A stretch of DNA of 64,000 nt, taken from positions 1 to 64,000 of the forward strand of contig JACJYQ010000002.1 of the NCBI GenBank assembly GCA_020636025.1, given 5' to 3'. Below, piece after piece: positions 52,274 to 61,458 of the stretch (position 1 is its first letter; every line of letters begins with the position of its first letter). The translations under genes and the position numbers were made by a program. The notes under the pieces are model-generated. The model did not search any database. It saw only the letters and a program-made list of their open reading frames with translations, and was not told where the DNA came from. The DNA comes from Lewinellaceae bacterium. Lineage in GTDB: Bacteria; Bacteroidota; Bacteroidia; Chitinophagales; Saprospiraceae.

Positions 52274-54754
52274 TTATTCACCCTGTAGGTAAATTACATC
52301 TCCTTTTTTGGTAGCGATGTCGTACTCATACGTTTTGGGGATTTTCAATGATGACGCCTTTTTCTGGTTGTGGATCAGCGCTTCTTTAAGTTCCGGAACT
52401 GCGTAAAACGGGTTTGGATTTTTTCCGACAGCCACCTTTAATCCGGCTTTTTTCAAAGGAATGGCAGACCTGATCCGGCAATTGCCACCCAGCGTTGATT
52501 TGATCCTGACAATTTTCAATTTCCCCTTTTCCCAAAGTAAATTTACTTCAAAACCTCCTCGGGCTTTTAATCCTCTTATCTCGCCATCCTGCCACTCATC
52601 CGGCAGTGCGGGGAGTAAATGGATGGCGCCGTCGTGGCTTTGCAGCAACATTTCAGCCAGTCCGGAACTAAACCCGAAATTGCCATCGATCTGAAACGGT
52701 GGGTGAGCGTCAAATAGGTTGGGGTAGGTGCCACCTTTTTGTGTGCTGTCTGGTTGAATGGATGGTTTTAGCTGGTCGTGAATGAGTTTTAAGGCATGGT
52801 TCCCATCCTGAAACCGCGCCCACCAGTTGATTTTCCAGCCCATAGACCAGCCGGTAGACTCGTCGCCGCGGGCAATCAGCGAAGTATTGGCCGCAGAATA
52901 TAATTCCGGCGTCCGGTATGGAGAAATTTGGTTGGAAGGATACAATCCATACAAATGAGATACGTGGCGATGCTTGTCGCCCTGATCGTCCCAATCTTCC
53001 AACCACTCCTGCAACTGACCCCATTTCCCGATCTGCATAGGCGGCAATTGGGTCAGCATAGTTTGTAGACTATCGGCATACACCTGATCCTCTGCCAACG
53101 CCCTGGAAGCATTGATGGCATTGGAGAAAACATCGAAAACCAGTTGGTTGTCCATGGTGGTACCGGCCGAAATACTGGTTTTGGAGTGATGTGAATTTTC
53201 GGGCGACATAGACGGGCAAAGCACCAGCCAACCACTTTTCGGGTCTTTTTGAAGAACATCCTGATAGAATTCCGCCGCTCCTTTCAAAATGGGATATACC
53301 TCTTTCAGAAATACTTTATCCCCGGTAAACAAATAGTGCTGCCACAGATGCTGACTCAGCCAGGCGCCGCCATTTGGCCAAAGTCCATAAAAAGCCCCAT
53401 CGACCACGCCGGATATTCTCCAGAGGTCGGTATTGTGGTGAATGGCCCATCCCCGGGCGCCATACATTTTCGAGGCCGATTCCCGGCCGGTTACCGATAT
53501 ATCGCGAATTAAATCGAACAGTGGCTCGTGCATCTCCGAAAGGTTGGTGACTTCCGCCGGCCAGTAATTCATTTCAGTGTTGATATTCACTGTGTATTTA
53601 CAATCCCATGGGGGACTCATTTTATCATTCCAGATGCCTTGCAAGGTGGCTGCCTGGGTGCCGGGTTGAGAGCAGGAAATAAGCAGGTAACGGCCATATT
53701 GAAAGTACAGGGCAATTAGCTGTGGATCATTGGATTGCTGGAACTGCTTCAGGCGGGTATCCGTGGGCAAATTAACCGATTCGCTGCTGCCCAGGTTGAG
53801 CATTACCCTGTTGAAATATTTGCGGTAATAATCGGTGTGGGTTTTTAGCAGGGTGTTGAAAGGCTTTGTTAAAGCGCTTTGCAACAAGCTGTCGGCTTTA
53901 GCCCCTTCATTTACACTGATGTCGTGGTAATTCCGAAAATTGGTGGCGATGGACACATAAATGGTGACCCTATCGGCATTGGTGATGACCAGGGAATTAT
54001 CGGTTTCTGTTAGTTTTCCTCCGCTAACGATTGGTTTTACAAGGGCACAAAATCTGATCTTCCCTTTTTTGTTCTCAGCATCCGAAGTGGTGCCGTTTAA
54101 TTGCAACATGCCCTTCTCCACTTTTGTTGCCTGAACGAGGTGTTCACTTGAAAACCTGAGCTCACAGGAAATTGCTCCGCGTTTGTTGGCACTCAGTTCA
54201 ATGGCAATTACATCATCCGTAAAAGAGGAAATTACGTGGCGTTTGTACAAGGCATTGTTAGATACGAAACTGGTATTGGCCATTGCCTTGGAAATATCCA
54301 GATTGCGCTCGTAGTTAGATGGTTCGGTCATATCCTTAAAGGAAACAAGCAGATTTCCGAGCGGCTGGTAATGCATGCCATAGTTATTGGCATCACCAAT
54401 GTTTTTCGGAAGATAGCCATTGGCTACCTGCTGGGCCTCCTCATATTTTCCTTCCAAAATGAGCTTGCGGATTTCCGGCAAATGTTCTTTCAATTCCGGC
54501 TGTACATTGTTTCCCGGTTCACCCGACCAGATGCTTTCTTCATTTAACTGAATGATCTCTTCTTCGACGCCTCCATATACCATGGCGCCCAGCCTGCCAT
54601 TCCCGATTGGCAGGGCTTCTTCCCAAATCTGTGCGGGTTGCGTGTACCACAGTTTCATGGGATTTTCAGAACCTAATGTCTGGCAATTCAGGGGTGTTGA
54701 AATTCCGATCAACAGGAAGGAAAAAATGAGGGAGATGCAAATACTTGCACGCAT
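52274..54754 (-). CDS. GH95 family alpha-L-fucosidase-type glycoside hydrolase
   Basis: 826 residues from MRASICISLIFSFLLIGIST, a signal peptide (16 in-frame codons upstream are excluded). The N-terminal beta domain begins LWYTQPAQIWEEALPIGNGR and LGAMVYGGVEEEIIQLNEES, the GH95 hallmark. The (alpha/alpha)6 barrel follows. Candidate catalytic residues by family comparison are the Asn pair in VNINTEMNYWPAE, Glu in CPSMSPENSHH and Asp in PPFQIDGNFGFS. It removes terminal fucose or a related residue, probably in the periplasm. No SusC/D pair or other GH lies next to it. Confidence 0.94.
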   Translation of the reverse strand: MRASICISLIFSFLLIGISTPLNCQTLGSENPMKLWYTQPAQIWEEALPIGNGRLGAMVYGGVEEEIIQLNEESIWSGEPGNNVQPELKEHLPEIRKLILEGKYEEAQQVANGYLPKNIGDANNYGMHYQPLGNLLVSFKDMTEPSNYERNLDISKAMANTSFVSNNALYKRHVISSFTDDVIAIELSANKRGAISCELRFSSEHLVQATKVEKGMLQLNGTTSDAENKKGKIRFCALVKPIVSGGKLTETDNSLVITNADRVTIYVSIATNFRNYHDISVNEGAKADSLLQSALTKPFNTLLKTHTDYYRKYFNRVMLNLGSSESVNLPTDTRLKQFQQSNDPQLIALYFQYGRYLLISCSQPGTQAATLQGIWNDKMSPPWDCKYTVNINTEMNYWPAEVTNLSEMHEPLFDLIRDISVTGRESASKMYGARGWAIHHNTDLWRISGVVDGAFYGLWPNGGAWLSQHLWQHYLFTGDKVFLKEVYPILKGAAEFYQDVLQKDPKSGWLVLCPSMSPENSHHSKTSISAGTTMDNQLVFDVFSNAINASRALAEDQVYADSLQTMLTQLPPMQIGKWGQLQEWLEDWDDQGDKHRHVSHLYGLYPSNQISPYRTPELYSAANTSLIARGDESTGWSMGWKINWWARFQDGNHALKLIHDQLKPSIQPDSTQKGGTYPNLFDAHPPFQIDGNFGFSSGLAEMLLQSHDGAIHLLPALPDEWQDGEIRGLKARGGFEVNLLWEKGKLKIVRIKSTLGGNCRIRSAIPLKKAGLKVAVGKNPNPFYAVPELKEALIHNQKKASSLKIPKTYEYDIATKKGDVIYLQGE

Positions 54755-54817
54755 TGGCAGAATTAGTTTTAGTTTTAAAAAATCGGCAACATCGGGTTCC
54801 ACAATTGACGGTTGGTT

Positions 54818-54885
54818 TCTCGCAGATTATTCGCAGATGGTAAAAAGATATAACACAGACTTTTCTTCGAATAATCTGTGCGAGA
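54818..54885. repeat. Inverted repeat unit, word H
   Basis: TCTCGCAGATTATTCG (from 54818) pairs with CGAATAATCTGTGCGAGA (to 54885) with a two-base bulge. It fills the gap between the GH95 gene start and the cyclase stop, and matches the vocabulary of the unit at 13363-13459. Confidence 0.75.
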
Positions 54886-54894
54886 TAAAATCAT

Positions 54895-56784
54895 TTAGGA
54901 AGCCGGCACCTGTGTCAGCGCCCCTTCAACAAAATACATATCGAGTGAGCCTTTGTTTTTGGCGTCCAGCTTGCCGCGATAGCTGCAATCAAATTTTTCG
55001 CTAACCAATTCAAAAGTATCCTTTGAAATATTGATCCTGCCGGGCTGGGAGTTTTGTTCTAATCGAGCGGCAATGTTCACGGTATCGCCCCAAATGTCGT
55101 ATGCGAATTTCGTTATGCCCACAATGCCTGCTACCACCGGTCCTGAGTGAATGCCTATGCGCAGCTCCCAGCCTTCCGGATGCTCTTTCATGAATTCCTG
55201 AATTTTAAGGGCAGCATGTATGGTTTTTTCCGCGTGACGGGGATCGGGAACCGGCAATCCGCATACGCAGATGTATGCATCACCAACCGTTTTGATCTTT
55301 TCGAGTCCACATTGGGTTACAATCTTGTCAAAGCCTTTAAAATAGGCATCGAGTACATGCACCAGTTTTTCCGGGTGCATCTGCTCGGCATACCGTGTAA
55401 AGCTTTTGAAATCGCAGAATAGGACTGTTACGTTTGAGAAACGCTTTGCTTTGGAAGATCCGTTCGCTTTCAACTCTTCGGCCACATCCATAGGCAGGAT
55501 GTTCAATAAGAGTTGGTCAGATAGTTTTTTGGCTTTATCAGCTTTTGTTTTTTGCCTCAGGATCATGATTCCGGCGCCAATGGCCAACAGCAAACAGGCA
55601 ATCATGGCATAGATCTGAACCGTTCGTTTTTGGTCTCTTTCATTTGCCTTGGCAATTTCCACTTTGGATTCTTCCAGCTCGACCCTTTGCTTAAAACGCA
55701 GTTGTTGCACCGTTTTATCTTTTTTCTGGAGACTGTCGTTAACCACTATTGCCGAATCGAGATAGGCAACTGCTTCTTTCCATTGACCATCATGCTCTTT
55801 GAGCTTACTCATGATCATGCAATAATGCTTTTTTCTGTGATACGCTATCTTGTAATTCGTCAACATCAGGGATGAATCAACCTGAATACGGGCCTTTTCG
55901 AAATCACCTCTTTCGATATTTATTTGTGCCAATTGAAGTAGTGCACCTGCTGCAGAGCCTTTCGAATTGCCCGCAGCCAGACTTCTGTTTATATCCTTTT
56001 GTAGCAACTCTTCTCCTTTTTCAACATCTCCCTTTAAAATATACAGGTAGCCCAAATTGCCGCTGAGGTTACCGATCCATCCTTTTGCACTGTGCTTCGT
56101 AGCAAGCTCCAAACCAGTGAGGTAACAGTTTTCCGCTTCTGTAAAATTATCCTGCAGGCGAAAAGCCAATCCCATGGTATTATAAATGGGAAGCAATTGT
56201 TTGAAAGGCTCCCAGGGATTTTCCACTTTGCTAGCTTCTTTCAGGTATAAGATGGCAATGGAATAGTCGGCCAGATCGAAATATTTTTCACCGAATTTGT
56301 AGATTACCCATTGTTTGTGGAAGTATTCATCATCATGAAAACTTCGCGCCATTCGATAGGCTTTTTCATAATGAACCATTGCCTGGGTTGAAAAGGTCTT
56401 GAGCCCCCAGTAAAACTCTGCCAGGTAATACTCCAGGGTCGTTTCAAGCTGAAGATGATTGAGCGCTCTGGCTTTTTCTAAAAGGTCAAAAAATGTTCGC
56501 TCTCGCTCTTCAACCTGCTCTTTCGTTTTAGTATTACTCCATTTGATATGAGTAGCCGCCTTGATTTCAAGTTGAAATTTCTTGTCCTTGCTTTTTTTTG
56601 CTAATTCAGATAATTCTTTGGAAAGAGTAAAGTACCCTAAGGAATCATGTTTGTTAGCAAAGCTAAATAACGATTGTTCTATCACCAGATATCGATCCTT
56701 TAATGGCAACTCCAATAAACTATCCGGTTGAGCTCCAACAACTGAAATAATCAGAGAAAATGTAAAGGCGAAGAGAGATTTCAT
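54895..56784 (-). CDS. TPR-containing membrane adenylate cyclase (class III)
   Basis: 629 residues. A signal peptide (LFAFTFSLIISVVGAQ) precedes about seven TPR units (about 100-370), a transmembrane helix (VQIYAMIACLLLAIGAGIMI, about 395-415), a coiled linker and a class III cyclase domain (about 450-615). Metal aspartates are in LFCDFKSFT and KTVGDAYICV. The base-specifying Lys (EKIKTVGD) and Asp (YDIWGDTVNIAARLE) point to ATP, and the transition-state Asn and Arg are in NIAARLEQ. So periplasmic TPRs probably control cytoplasmic cAMP production. Class III cyclases with this layout occur in Bacteroidota, but their inputs are unknown. Confidence 0.93.
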   Translation of the reverse strand: MKSLFAFTFSLIISVVGAQPDSLLELPLKDRYLVIEQSLFSFANKHDSLGYFTLSKELSELAKKSKDKKFQLEIKAATHIKWSNTKTKEQVEERERTFFDLLEKARALNHLQLETTLEYYLAEFYWGLKTFSTQAMVHYEKAYRMARSFHDDEYFHKQWVIYKFGEKYFDLADYSIAILYLKEASKVENPWEPFKQLLPIYNTMGLAFRLQDNFTEAENCYLTGLELATKHSAKGWIGNLSGNLGYLYILKGDVEKGEELLQKDINRSLAAGNSKGSAAGALLQLAQINIERGDFEKARIQVDSSLMLTNYKIAYHRKKHYCMIMSKLKEHDGQWKEAVAYLDSAIVVNDSLQKKDKTVQQLRFKQRVELEESKVEIAKANERDQKRTVQIYAMIACLLLAIGAGIMILRQKTKADKAKKLSDQLLLNILPMDVAEELKANGSSKAKRFSNVTVLFCDFKSFTRYAEQMHPEKLVHVLDAYFKGFDKIVTQCGLEKIKTVGDAYICVCGLPVPDPRHAEKTIHAALKIQEFMKEHPEGWELRIGIHSGPVVAGIVGITKFAYDIWGDTVNIAARLEQNSQPGRINISKDTFELVSEKFDCSYRGKLDAKNKGSLDMYFVEGALTQVPAS

Positions 56785-56950
56785 GATTTTGACCTCAATA
56801 AAAGACTTTCCTTCGGAAATGAGCTTAATAATTCCAAAATCCTGCTAATAAACAGAGGCAATGCCCTTCAAATGGAAGTACAATCAAAATTACAAAAGAT
56901 ATGAAACCGGCAGGAAGAATCTGGAACTTGTTCTATGTTCAAATAAGCAA

Positions 56951-58645
56951 TTACCGCAAATCCCGCACATGTATGGCCAGTTTTCTGTTTCCTCGCCATT
57001 CCTCTTCTCTCAAACTAAACACCATGTCAAATGGCCGATGTTTTACATTGTTAAAAGCTTCACCCAGCCCGAAGCCAATGCCGGTGAATATGGGTTTGCT
57101 GCTGTATTGATACAGGGAAAGTCGAGCATGATTGTTGTCCAGAATTCTTGAATGGCCAGTATCCCGCACACTTTCTGCCAAAAAAAGCGGGGTCATGTTA
57201 GACGGGCCAAATGGCTCAAATTTCTTCAATCCCGACCAGAACTCGGGCGTAATTTGTGTGAATTCAATCTTCGAGGCAATTTCCAGGGTAGGAGCTTCCA
57301 GCTCTGTTGTCATCATATCGGAAACCACCCGTTCAAATAGTTCAGTAAAGGCTTCAATATTCTCAACAGGCATTTGCATTCCGGCGGCGTGGGCATGACC
57401 TCCGTAGGTATAAAACAGGTCTTCGCAGTGCTGGAGCGCAGCGTATAGATCGAAACCACGGACCGAACGTGCGGAGCCTACTGCCAGGCCATTGCTCTTT
57501 GTAAGGATCACCGTTGGTTTATGAAAGTCCTCGGCAATGCGACTGGCCGAAATCCCGATCACTCCCTTGTGCCACCCAGGATCGAAAAGCACAATGCTCT
57601 TTTTGTCTTCCCAATCGGGCAATTTCATGTACCGCATTCTGGCTTCTTCTGCCGTAGCATAATCCACACTCCTCCGCTCGGCATTGCGACTCGAAAGATG
57701 ACGGGCAGCGGCAGTAGCACTGTTTTTATCGGCCGACAACAGCAGCTTAACAGCATCTCGCGCATCGCCCAATCGCCCGGCTGCATTGATCATTGGCCCC
57801 AGCCCAAAAACCAGGTCCATTACGGTGAGTGGCTTTGGCCTTTTGATGGTATCAACCAAAGCGCTCAGGCCGATGCCTGGCGAGCGATTCAGCCGCTTCA
57901 GACCGAAATAGGTAAGGGTACGGTTTTCATCAATAATGGGCACAATGTCGCAAGCGATGCTAACTGAGACAAGATCGAGGAGATTGGCGAGTTCTTCAGA
58001 TGGCATGTTGTAGTGAAGACTCAGCGCCTGAGCCAGTTTAAATGCGATGCCACAGCCGCTTAGCTCCTTAAATGGATACGGACAATCGGCTCTTTTTGGA
58101 TCCAGGTTGGCCACTGCTTTCGGCAATTCTCCCTCTGGCAAATGGTGATCGCAAATGATAAAATCTATGCCATAGCTATTGGCCAGATCGACGGCTTCAT
58201 TTGCCTTTATGCCACAATCCATCGCCACAATCAGAGTACAATTTTGTTCCCGTGCATATTCCACGCCTTGCAGACTAACACCGTATCCTTCTTTCTCTCT
58301 GTCGGGCAAATAATAATCGAGATGCTGGGTAAGTCGCGACAAAAATGAATACATAAATGCCACACTCGTGGTGCCGTCAACATCGTAATCGCCGTACAGC
58401 AGTATGCGCTGCTTTTGTTGAATGGCTAAATCCAGTCGCTGCACAGCCAAATCCATGTCTTTTATGTCAAACGGATTATTAAGATCGCTGAAGGAGGGCT
58501 GAAAAAAGCTTCGTGCTTTTTCGGGCGTATCGATTCCGCGCTGGATGAGGAGAGATGCCAGAATAGGGTTTAGGTCCAGCGCCTTGGCAAGGGCGGTGGC
58601 TTCGTTTGAAGAGGATATTTGCCAGTTGTAGGGTTTTGGTTTCAT
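56951..58645 (-). CDS. recJ: Single-stranded-DNA-specific exonuclease RecJ
   Basis: 564 residues, normal length, from MKPKPYNWQIS; the 11 upstream codons fall in the arm of the word F repeat. DHH-family motifs are present: LYGDYDVDGTTS (DYDVDG at 86-91), ICDHHLPEGELP, then the DHHA1 domain with YGGHAHAAGMQMP. The C-terminal OB-type fold follows. RecJ degrades single-stranded DNA 5' to 3' in repair and recombination, in the cytoplasm. Its neighbour upstream is the four-helix-bundle gene of the F unit. Confidence 0.96.
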   Translation of the reverse strand: MKPKPYNWQISSSNEATALAKALDLNPILASLLIQRGIDTPEKARSFFQPSFSDLNNPFDIKDMDLAVQRLDLAIQQKQRILLYGDYDVDGTTSVAFMYSFLSRLTQHLDYYLPDREKEGYGVSLQGVEYAREQNCTLIVAMDCGIKANEAVDLANSYGIDFIICDHHLPEGELPKAVANLDPKRADCPYPFKELSGCGIAFKLAQALSLHYNMPSEELANLLDLVSVSIACDIVPIIDENRTLTYFGLKRLNRSPGIGLSALVDTIKRPKPLTVMDLVFGLGPMINAAGRLGDARDAVKLLLSADKNSATAAARHLSSRNAERRSVDYATAEEARMRYMKLPDWEDKKSIVLFDPGWHKGVIGISASRIAEDFHKPTVILTKSNGLAVGSARSVRGFDLYAALQHCEDLFYTYGGHAHAAGMQMPVENIEAFTELFERVVSDMMTTELEAPTLEIASKIEFTQITPEFWSGLKKFEPFGPSNMTPLFLAESVRDTGHSRILDNNHARLSLYQYSSKPIFTGIGFGLGEAFNNVKHRPFDMVFSLREEEWRGNRKLAIHVRDLR

Positions 58646-58669
58646 GGATTTTTCGGTTTTACTTTTTTT

Positions 58670-59166
58670 AATTGACAATTGACGATTACATAATTACATG
58701 ATTGAAGATGGTATGTGTAATAGGTGAAAGGTATATTAGGCTTTGTTTTGTTTCCCTATAGCGGTTTTAGTGCTGGCAGTAAATATTGCGATTAATTCGA
58801 GGCTTTCCTTGATTATTGGAACCAATTTGTTATTAGGATAATATGGGTGTTTTTGGATCAATTTGAGGTTTACGGATGTCTCACGGAGTTCTTTCAAGCA
58901 AATTTTCATTTTATGGATAAAATCTACTCTTGATTCAGCAGCTTGCGCTTCTCCATAGTTTAAAGCTGGAGCAGTTCCAGATCTGAGGAGTTGATTCCCC
59001 AGATGTTTGGCACCAGAAGAATTAGGAAGTTTTTCAACCAGCTTAATAATTCTGGATGCAAATTCAATGAGTCTGTTTTCGAGGTCTAAAGGTTTCATTT
59101 AGTTTAATTTTTAAATCACACATCCCATCCACAATCATGTAATTATGTAATCGTCAATTGTCAATT
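58670..59166 (-). mobile_element. 497-bp unit: inverted repeats enclosing a four-helix-bundle gene
   Basis: The arm 58670-58704 (AATTGACAATTGACGATTAC...) is the exact reverse complement of 59132-59166 over 35 bases. Pairing continues inward to about 58720/59116 with three mismatches in 16 bases (GATGG, ATGTGT shared). Only one gene, the complete four-helix-bundle CDS, lies inside. The arms are built of short-period units (ATTGACAATTGAC) like words A to H. No transposase is present. I could not fix a target-site duplication, since both flanks are T/A runs. Calling it a mobile element is inference from structure. Confidence 0.65.
58736..59098 (-). CDS. Four-helix-bundle protein (S23 / Avd-like family)
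   Basis: 120 residues, full length for the family. Four amphipathic helices are apparent, with conserved motifs LGNQLLRSGTAPALNYGEAQ, AESRVDFIHKMKICLKELRE and TSVNLKLIQKHPYYP. The charge is basic (about twenty K/R against about thirteen D/E). Homologues include the proteins encoded by intervening sequences in 23S rRNA and the accessory protein of diversity-generating retroelements; both are thought to bind nucleic acid. Here it sits in neither context but inside a pair of long inverted repeats. I infer that it binds or helps move those repeats. Confidence 0.9.
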   Translation of the reverse strand: MKPLDLENRLIEFASRIIKLVEKLPNSSGAKHLGNQLLRSGTAPALNYGEAQAAESRVDFIHKMKICLKELRETSVNLKLIQKHPYYPNNKLVPIIKESLELIAIFTASTKTAIGKQNKA

Positions 59167-59239
59167 TTAAAAGTACTTTCTACGAAGTTAAGCTTTCCCC
59201 ACCTAAAAATCAAGCAAAAAAAACCTCTCACCTCTTATC

Positions 59240-59262
59240 TCTCCGCACTCCGCACTCATCTC
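59240..59262. repeat. Word B repeat overlapping the end of arfB
   Basis: CTCCGCACTCCGCACTCATC runs across the minus-strand stop of arfB (59256-59258), so the last codons (Glu-Arg-stop) are within repeat sequence. The same word is inside the methylmalonyl-CoA mutase gene. Confidence 0.65.
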
Positions 59263-59684
59263 TCCGCGTCGTCTCCCCAATCAACCACTCGCTTATTTCG
59301 CCGTATGGATTTCTTTTCCGATTGCTTTTTCTTTTTATCAAGTCGCTGAATCACCGCTTTTTTGGGTGTTTTGGTTTGTTTACGTTCTTTGGTTTTGGTC
59401 AGCGCTTGTTGGATGAGCCGGATGAGTTTTTCCTCGGCCAGTGTTTTGTTCATCAACTGAGAGCGTTCTGTTTGATTGCTTGCGGAGAGGATGCCTTCTG
59501 CTGAAATCTTACTGGACAGCTTTTCCAGGATCGTGGTTTTTTCCTCATCACTGAGTGCATTGGACGCTGCCACATCGAATAAGGCATCGGCTTTAGTTTC
59601 TACTTTATTTACGTTTTGACCGCCTTTTCCGCCCGAGCGCGCCGTTCGGAAGCTGAGTTCCTGTTTTAATATTTCAATATTCAT
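59256..59684 (-). CDS. arfB: ArfB-type peptidyl-tRNA hydrolase (ribosome rescue, GGQ domain)
   Basis: 142 residues from MNIEILKQELSFRTARS; upstream in-frame codons overlap the leader and are excluded. The class I release-factor-like domain has the GGQ motif in RSGGKGGQNVNKVETK. The C-terminal basic tail (KERKQTKTPKKAVIQRLDKK...RRNKR) would reach the mRNA channel of a stalled ribosome, as in ArfB/YaeJ. It releases the nascent chain from ribosomes lacking a stop codon. It is divergent from the GT39-like gene. Confidence 0.93.
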   Translation of the reverse strand: MNIEILKQELSFRTARSGGKGGQNVNKVETKADALFDVAASNALSDEEKTTILEKLSSKISAEGILSASNQTERSQLMNKTLAEEKLIRLIQQALTKTKERKQTKTPKKAVIQRLDKKKKQSEKKSIRRNKRVVDWGDDAER

Positions 59685-59754
59685 CGTTGCAATTTTGAAA
59701 AGCAGGGTGAATTTCCCAACAATTTCCCACTTTTGAGGTGAAGCACCGACAGAT

Positions 59755-61356
59755 ATGAAAAAGAAACCCGCCAATTCAGTTCCCACATCCGATCCTGAAA
59801 AAATTTATTGGGTCATATTGGGGCTTACGCTTGCCATCGTTTTGTATGCCCGGTTTTCACTTCTTGGCATGCCACTGGAGCGCGACGAAGGCGGCTTCGC
59901 GTATATCGGGCAGCACTTGTTCGGAGATCAATTGCTGTATTCAGATTTGCTCGATAACAAGCTACCCGGGCTTTATTTTTTGTATTGGATATTCAATCAA
60001 CTGCCTGGTGGGTATGAGAAAAGCATTCATCTGGGCTTGCTGCTGATGCATGCCGGCACTTTGGGATTGTTTTTCATGTGGACTCGAAAGGCCTTCAATT
60101 TCCCGGTAGCCAGTATGGCTACTTCGCTATTTGCCGTATCGGCCATTATGCCTGGCGTTTTGGGATTTGCCGCACATGCCACACAATTGATCATGTTGCC
60201 TGTTATGGGCGCTTTGTTGCTGATTTGGAATTTCAATCAACATCCTGATAACAAACGCTTGTTGAATCTGGTATGGGCAGGATTATTACTGGGTTTTGCC
60301 TTCACGGTAAAACAACCTGCAATCGTATTCATTGTATTTGCCATTGGCGCTTTGATGCTGGGTAACGGATCGCTTGTGCAAAACACTGGGCGCGCTTTTG
60401 TATTGGGATTCTCTTCATTGTTGCCTTTTGGAGCCATTGCCGGCTATTTTTACCTGCAAGGTCGCTTTGATGATTTCTGGTTGTGGACCTACACCATGCC
60501 AACCGTACAAACAGCTGGCACCGGAGATTATATGTTTTATCTGGAGAAAACAATTCCCCGCGTAGTGGGCAATCACTGGTTGTTCTGGGGACTGGGATTG
60601 TCGTCGCTTTTGGTAGTTCCATTCAGCAATTTTTCCAAATCTGCGAGGTTTTGGGCTATTGGTCTTTTGTTGTTTTCCATACTTTCAGCAGCCATCGGAC
60701 TAGCTTTTATGCCTCATTATTTTGTCCCGATGGTGCCATGGCTGGCGTTGGGCATTGCGGTAAGTTTGTTTTGGGTGGCCAATAAATTTGCGCCCGGAAA
60801 CACCCTGGCTGAGGCGGTTCCTTGCATCTTGCTAATCCTCATGCCGATATTCATGAATTCGGATTACTTTCTAAATCCAAATTTTCCAAAAATTGTAGAG
60901 CAATGTTACCCCTGGAACGGCTTTTCTGAAGCAAAAGCAGTGGCGAAGGAATTGAAAAAACGCCTGAAACCGGGCGAGCGAATTGCGGTTCTGGGCTCCG
61001 AACCTGAAATAAATTATTATACAAACACCGAACTCTGCTCTCCGCATTTGTATATGTACCCCGTTGTTCGTGAGCACAAACTAAAAAGCCAGTTTCAGAA
61101 GGATTATCTTCAGGATCTTTTTGGATGTAATGCAGCCTACGTCGTGCTTACCGCCAGCGAATCATCGTGGACATCGGGATTTGCAGAAACACCTTTTTTC
61201 AAACGCGATATTTTCCCAAAAATCACGGAACGCTATGACCTGATTGGTCGCGCCAATATTGGTCAGGTGCCTCTGAACATTGTTTGGGATGAAGCGCTGA
61301 AAACCCATGAACCGCCGAAATGCCCGCCGATGTTCGTGTTTAAGAGGAAGCAATAA
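59755..61356 (+). CDS. GT39/ArnT-like membrane glycosyltransferase (GT-C fold)
   Basis: 533 residues with about ten hydrophobic segments after a short soluble start. The first periplasmic loop holds PLERDEGGFAYIG, the D-E motif of GT-C enzymes that use lipid-phosphate sugars. Segments such as LLLMHAGTLGLFFMWT and GLLLGFAFTVKQPAIVFIVF are typical membrane helices. The C-terminal soluble domain (about 385-533) contains a Rossmann-like start (GERIAVLGSEPEINYYTN). It probably transfers a sugar from a polyprenyl carrier to protein or glycolipid in the periplasm. The acceptor is unknown. Confidence 0.88.
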   Translation: MKKKPANSVPTSDPEKIYWVILGLTLAIVLYARFSLLGMPLERDEGGFAYIGQHLFGDQLLYSDLLDNKLPGLYFLYWIFNQLPGGYEKSIHLGLLLMHAGTLGLFFMWTRKAFNFPVASMATSLFAVSAIMPGVLGFAAHATQLIMLPVMGALLLIWNFNQHPDNKRLLNLVWAGLLLGFAFTVKQPAIVFIVFAIGALMLGNGSLVQNTGRAFVLGFSSLLPFGAIAGYFYLQGRFDDFWLWTYTMPTVQTAGTGDYMFYLEKTIPRVVGNHWLFWGLGLSSLLVVPFSNFSKSARFWAIGLLLFSILSAAIGLAFMPHYFVPMVPWLALGIAVSLFWVANKFAPGNTLAEAVPCILLILMPIFMNSDYFLNPNFPKIVEQCYPWNGFSEAKAVAKELKKRLKPGERIAVLGSEPEINYYTNTELCSPHLYMYPVVREHKLKSQFQKDYLQDLFGCNAAYVVLTASESSWTSGFAETPFFKRDIFPKITERYDLIGRANIGQVPLNIVWDEALKTHEPPKCPPMFVFKRKQ

Positions 61357-61458
61357 GGGTTTCTTTGCCATCCAGCGTCAAAAATCCGACTCGGGTTGAT
61401 AATTCAATTAAAATGCTCGATCATTGACATTGAAACGAGAATTTAAAACCACGAGACA

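Noticed and set aside
52274..54754. Polysaccharide utilisation locus around the GH95 enzyme
   Set aside because: No SusC/SusD pair, regulator or second glycoside hydrolase is adjacent; the TonB receptor is about 24 kb away beside unrelated genes.
58736..59098. Ribosomal protein S23 or rRNA intervening sequence
   Set aside because: There is no 16S or 23S sequence anywhere in the window. The name S23 for this family is historical, and the context is inverted repeats between recJ and arfB.
58736..59098. Accessory protein of a diversity-generating retroelement
   Set aside because: No reverse transcriptase and no template/variable repeat pair were found near the gene.
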